DNA from: an uncultured Chlamydiae bacterium
GTDB lineage: Bacteria; Chlamydiota; Chlamydiia; Chlamydiales; SM23-39
DNA: 14,673 nucleotides
Direction: 5' to 3'
NCBI GenBank assembly: GCA_903909295.1
Contig: CAIVVG010000079.1
Span: forward strand, 1-14,673
Numbering within the stretch: the stretch's first letter is position 1; each line of letters opens with the position of its first letter. The translations under genes and the position numbers were made by a program. The notes beneath the pieces are model-generated. The model was not told where the DNA came from, did no database searches, and saw only the letters and a program-made list of their open reading frames with translations. Positions 11,971 through 14,673 of the stretch are shown one piece after another.

Positions 11971-12931
11971 TATGAATACTTCTCTCTATTTTCGCAATCC
12001 AGAGATCCCAGTCTCTTTTCCCTTCCACGATCTCTGTATCCATCTCCAGATAGTAGAGCGGCAAGGAGAGGCGCAGTCCTATAGGTAGCTTCACAGCATC
12101 TTTCTCAGTCGTCAGTATGTAGCTCGCCCCCAACGACTTCGCATTATCAATAAATTTCTTTAATCCCTTTTCCCTCGCCACCTGGTGGTCAGCTAAAATC
12201 CATTCGGCGACCACGTCGGCGCCCAGATCGGACACTGTTTTCTTGAATCTGCGGGGGGAGCCGATGCCGCAAAAAATACCGACGGGGTCGCCTCTAAGGA
12301 CCTCTTTTTCGGTGCCAGAGCGATTGAGGGTACGGGCCACCCTCAGCTTAAAGCCAATTGCTTGGGGGAAATCGGGGTGATCGCCTTGGATAAAGAGAGC
12401 ATCGGCTCCGTCGAGCCGCTGAGGACTGTCTCGTAAATAGCCCCAAGGGAGGTAGCGCCCCTTGCCGAGGGGGTCTCGGTCGTCTAACACAACCCACTCG
12501 AAGTCGCGGTGGAGTTTGCGGTATTGCAAGCCGTCGTCGAGAAGGAGGAGATCGGCCCCTTCGCTCACCGCCCTTTGAGCGAGGGCCACTCGGTTTTTTC
12601 CGATGTAGATCTTGGCTTTGGGGAGGCGCTCTGCGAGCAACATCGGCTCGTCGGGAATTTTCCCGTAGCCGCGGGATAAGATCGCGACTTTGTGGTGAGA
12701 GAGCGTTTGTGCAAGGAGGTGAATCAGGGGTGTTTTGCCCGTTCCCCCGACGGTGATGTTGCCGATGCTCACAACAGGTTTAGAGACGCGGGTGGGTTTC
12801 AGGAGCTCATGGTGGTAGCAGCGATTTTTGCAGTGGGTGACAAAGCCCCAAACCCAGCTGATGGGAGCGAAGATCCAGGAGGCGCCGCTCTCAATGAGCC
12901 GCGACCCAAAGAGGAAGCCGTTTTTCAACAA
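11954..12931 (-). CDS. lpxK: Tetraacyldisaccharide 4'-kinase
   Basis: LpxK phosphorylates the 4' position of the lipid A disaccharide precursor at the inner face of the cytoplasmic membrane. 325 residues from the chosen start is normal for the family. A hydrophobic N-terminal helix (about 17-32, SGASWIFAPISWVWGF) would hold it in the membrane. The Walker A-type loop SIGNITVGGTGKTP is at 55-68, LSRGYGK at 85-91 and the DDGLQ motif (DDGFQ in most) at 132-136. I place the start at TTG 12931 because AGGAGA (12943-12938) lies six bases upstream. A longer TTG start at 12946 would swallow that Shine-Dalgarno. The start lies inside the end of gmhA (41-base overlap) and the stop overlaps the E2 start. 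Confidence 0.94.
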   Translation of the reverse strand: MLKNGFLFGSRLIESGASWIFAPISWVWGFVTHCKNRCYHHELLKPTRVSKPVVSIGNITVGGTGKTPLIHLLAQTLSHHKVAILSRGYGKIPDEPMLLAERLPKAKIYIGKNRVALAQRAVSEGADLLLLDDGLQYRKLHRDFEWVVLDDRDPLGKGRYLPWGYLRDSPQRLDGADALFIQGDHPDFPQAIGFKLRVARTLNRSGTEKEVLRGDPVGIFCGIGSPRRFKKTVSDLGADVVAEWILADHQVAREKGLKKFIDNAKSLGASYILTTEKDAVKLPIGLRLSLPLYYLEMDTEIVEGKRDWDLWIAKIERSIHNGPHE

Positions 12932-13496
12932 AGAGTTTCTCCTCAATTCGTTCGATGATGATATGAATTGCAGCCATGTGCACTTCTTGGACTCGGTCAG
13001 AGTAAGGGAAACCGGGAATATGGAGTTCCAGATCGCTCTTATCTTTTAACATTCCACCTGTTTTACCTAAAAAGGCAATCGTTTGCAATCCCATTTCTTT
13101 TGCGAGCATGACGGCTTTGAAAATATTGGGGGAATTGCCGCTCGTTGTGAGTCCAATGAAGATATCGCCGCTCTGGCCCAGCGCTTCAACGCCGCGAGCA
13201 AAGACGTTATCGTAGCCCATGTCATTGGCTACGCAGGTCAGGTGGCCTGGGTCGGAGAGCGCAATGGCAGGGAGCGCTTTGCGACGGTGGCGGAATTGCC
13301 CGGTCAACTCCTCGGCAAAGTGGGCGGCGTCGCACAGACTGCCGCCGTTGCCGGCGATGAGGATCTTGTGGTTATTCTCAAAGCAGGTTGCAATCATCTC
13401 TGCGGCTTGCTCGATGAATTGGAGGTTGTGGGGCTCTTTGAGCACTTCGATCGCGCGGACGGCTTGTTCAACAGCGAGGAGAACGGTTGTTTTCAT
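12891..13496 (-). CDS. gmhA: Phosphoheptose isomerase (sedoheptulose 7-phosphate isomerase)
   Basis: GmhA converts sedoheptulose 7-phosphate to D-glycero-D-manno-heptose 7-phosphate, the first step of heptose synthesis for the LPS core, in the cytoplasm. 201 residues form a single SIS domain. GNGGSLCDAAHFAEELTGQF (50-69) matches the family signature closely, with the catalytic Glu in AEELTG, TTSGNSPN is at 117-124, and the second catalytic residue His173 sits in QEVHM. The close relative DiaA is less likely given the HFAEELTG and QEVH motifs. The ATG overlaps the TGA of the M50 gene (ATGA), with no Shine-Dalgarno, so translation probably depends on the upstream gene. Chlamydiaceae lack heptose, so a true GmhA favours a chlamydia-related family or another Gram-negative. 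Confidence 0.92.
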   Translation of the reverse strand: MKTTVLLAVEQAVRAIEVLKEPHNLQFIEQAAEMIATCFENNHKILIAGNGGSLCDAAHFAEELTGQFRHRRKALPAIALSDPGHLTCVANDMGYDNVFARGVEALGQSGDIFIGLTTSGNSPNIFKAVMLAKEMGLQTIAFLGKTGGMLKDKSDLELHIPGFPYSDRVQEVHMAAIHIIIERIEEKLFVEKRLPLWVAAH

Positions 13497-14632
13497 GAAG
13501 AGGAGGATAGCAGACTGGCGACTTTTTGTGCATAGCTCTGAAAAGCAGCATCCCCTCTCACCGGATCGTACATTCGGTCGTCCAAAATCTCGCGGAGCTT
13601 GTCTTTGGGGGCATCTTCAAAGAGCGAAGCAGTATGAAACCAGCCGCCCGATTCTTCGGGGCGCTTGAGTTGGGCATAAGCCCGAGAGATCAGGAGCGCC
13701 GTCTCAAATGCGGGATGGATCTCGTAGATGTCTCGCGCATAGGTGTCGACCAGAGAATAATTACCCTGAGTATAGGCCAGTTTGCAAAGGAGCCATTTCC
13801 CCCGCTTCAGATAGGTGGGGTCTGCTTTGAGCAGCAAGTGATAGGCCTCTTTACTTGCCCCTTCCTTCTCTAGAACGGTTGCCAGCCCTTCGGCTGCCGC
13901 AGTCTGCAGCTGCTTATCGGCCTGCTTGAGCAACCGCCGAAACAGGAGTTTGGCCCGTCCTATATCGTCGCCCACCATGGCCTTCATCCCCTCTTGGTAC
14001 AAAATATGAGGGGTCATTTTGACCTGGGTCCGCACTACTTCTTGGTAGACTTGCCAATTGTTCAGGCCGTGGAAGACAAAGAGCGAGCCGAAAATGTAAT
14101 TGTCCGTGGCAAAAAAGTAGATACAGCCGGCAAGCGCGGCGACGTGGCCGATCAGGAGACTGAGCCTCGTCCCTTGCTCAGCGCCCCACCTGCTCTCCAG
14201 TGCGTGCCGCAGAAGCCTCCCTCCATCGAGGGGGTAGAGAGGGCATAAATTGGCTAACAGGAGAAAAAGATTGGACCGCAAAAGGAGCCCCCAAAATGCC
14301 CCTTGGTGGAGGAGATTGTAAGAGACGATGACTAAAAACAGGGTGGCTAAGGGGCCGTTGAGGGTAATCCAGTAGTGCTGCTTGCGGGAGAGCCCAATCC
14401 CATTGAAGGAGGCGTACCCCCCAAATGCAATCAGGTGGACGGAGGGCTTTTGCCCAAAGGACATCGCTGTGAGGGCGTGCCCATATTCGTGGAAGAGGAT
14501 CGAAAATGTCAGGGCGCCGATCCCCTCCCAGAGAAGAGCGTCCACGGAGCCGTAAACAAAGGCGGCATACCCCAAAAAGATCCAGTAGGAGGGGTGGATG
14601 GTAACGGGAATGCCGAGCAATCTAAAGTTCAT
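13493..14632 (-). CDS. M50 site-2-protease-like metalloprotease with C-terminal TPR-like region
   Basis: An intramembrane zinc metalloprotease of the M50 family (379 residues). The zinc ligands HEYGH are at 48-52 in a hydrophobic helix, and the third ligand sits in NLCPLYPLDGGR (128-139, LDGG at 135-138). Hydrophobic helices cover about 15-35, 38-58, 90-108, 112-133 and 160-190. No PDZ domain is present, so this is the compact SpoIVFB/Rip-like type, not RseP. The C-terminal half (about 208-345) is soluble and made of helical pairs like TPRs (MKAMVGDDIGRAKLLFRRL, GNYSLVDTYARDIYEIHP), a likely partner-binding part. It opens the operon and overlaps gmhA by four bases. The ATG at 14632 has no Shine-Dalgarno and lies 12 bases after the -10. 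Substrate unknown. Confidence 0.93.
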   Translation of the reverse strand: MNFRLLGIPVTIHPSYWIFLGYAAFVYGSVDALLWEGIGALTFSILFHEYGHALTAMSFGQKPSVHLIAFGGYASFNGIGLSRKQHYWITLNGPLATLFLVIVSYNLLHQGAFWGLLLRSNLFLLLANLCPLYPLDGGRLLRHALESRWGAEQGTRLSLLIGHVAALAGCIYFFATDNYIFGSLFVFHGLNNWQVYQEVVRTQVKMTPHILYQEGMKAMVGDDIGRAKLLFRRLLKQADKQLQTAAAEGLATVLEKEGASKEAYHLLLKADPTYLKRGKWLLCKLAYTQGNYSLVDTYARDIYEIHPAFETALLISRAYAQLKRPEESGGWFHTASLFEDAPKDKLREILDDRMYDPVRGDAAFQSYAQKVASLLSSSS

Positions 14633-14644
14633 AAATTGCAGTTC

Positions 14645-14673
14645 ATTTTAGCACAGCGATCTATTCTTGACAA
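14645..14673 (-). promoter_or_regulatory. Promoter of the M50-gmhA-lpxK-E2 operon
   Basis: On the minus strand TTGTCA (14673-14668, 5/6), a 17-bp spacer and TAAAAT (14650-14645) with an extended TGC before it form a near-consensus sigma-70-type promoter. The predicted transcription start is about 6 bases before the ATG. The -35 touches the window edge. Confidence 0.7.

Noticed and set aside
12932..12946. LpxK start at TTG 12946
   Set aside because: It would place the AGGAGA ribosome-binding site inside the gene; TTG 12931 is correctly spaced from it.

Overview
The window looks like chromosome from a chlamydia-like bacterium (environmental Chlamydiae, Parachlamydiales sense). This is inference. 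It rests on the gene set (ispD, der, a long SNF2 helicase with an N-terminal SWIM-type finger, an orphan 2-oxoacid dehydrogenase E2, lpxK, gmhA, an SLC1-type carrier) and on a protein ending in a bilobed hydrophobic hairpin like chlamydial inclusion-membrane (Inc) proteins. Most gene bodies are fairly GC-rich, while the spacers before the small lineage-specific genes are AT-rich. No phage, plasmid, insertion-sequence transposase or CRISPR genes were seen.

Layout. Positions 1-192 hold nothing convincing. 193-1191 (-) is an HtrA-type serine protease just downstream of tRNA-Thr(CGU) at 1254-1326 (-). Divergent to the tRNA is ispD (1387-2067, +). Two small tandem paralogues of unknown function follow (2138-2491 and 2539-2931, +). 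The second overlaps the 3' end of der (2928-4268, -) by four bases. Divergent from der is an Inc-like membrane protein (4417-5310, +), followed after 38 bases by a DAACS/SLC1 carrier (5349-6536, +) whose Shine-Dalgarno lies in a predicted hairpin. A 305-bp gene-free spacer carries a 215-bp foldback repeat nested inside a shorter inverted repeat. The 1232-residue SNF2 helicase occupies 6842-10540 (-). A second, smaller foldback unit (10561-10686) separates it from a five-gene operon.

The operon (14632 down to 10688, -) reads M50 protease-TPR, gmhA, lpxK, E2 acyltransferase and a 49-residue protein. Every junction overlaps (4, 41, 17 or 8, and 4 bases), so translation is probably coupled. One promoter at the right edge (TTGTCA, 17 bp, TAAAAT) serves it. 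GmhA (heptose synthesis) and LpxK (lipid A 4'-kinase) point to LPS assembly. M50 is envelope proteolysis and E2 is central metabolism.

The points most worth following are the two nested foldback elements between genes; the pair of small paralogues, the second with a basic C-terminus; the Inc-like protein with a 40-residue internal duplication; the four-fold repeat in the N-terminal half of the SNF2 helicase; the ATGA-coupled 49-residue gene; and the -10 boxes placed 6-13 bases before start codons, which suggest leaderless or very short-leader mRNAs.
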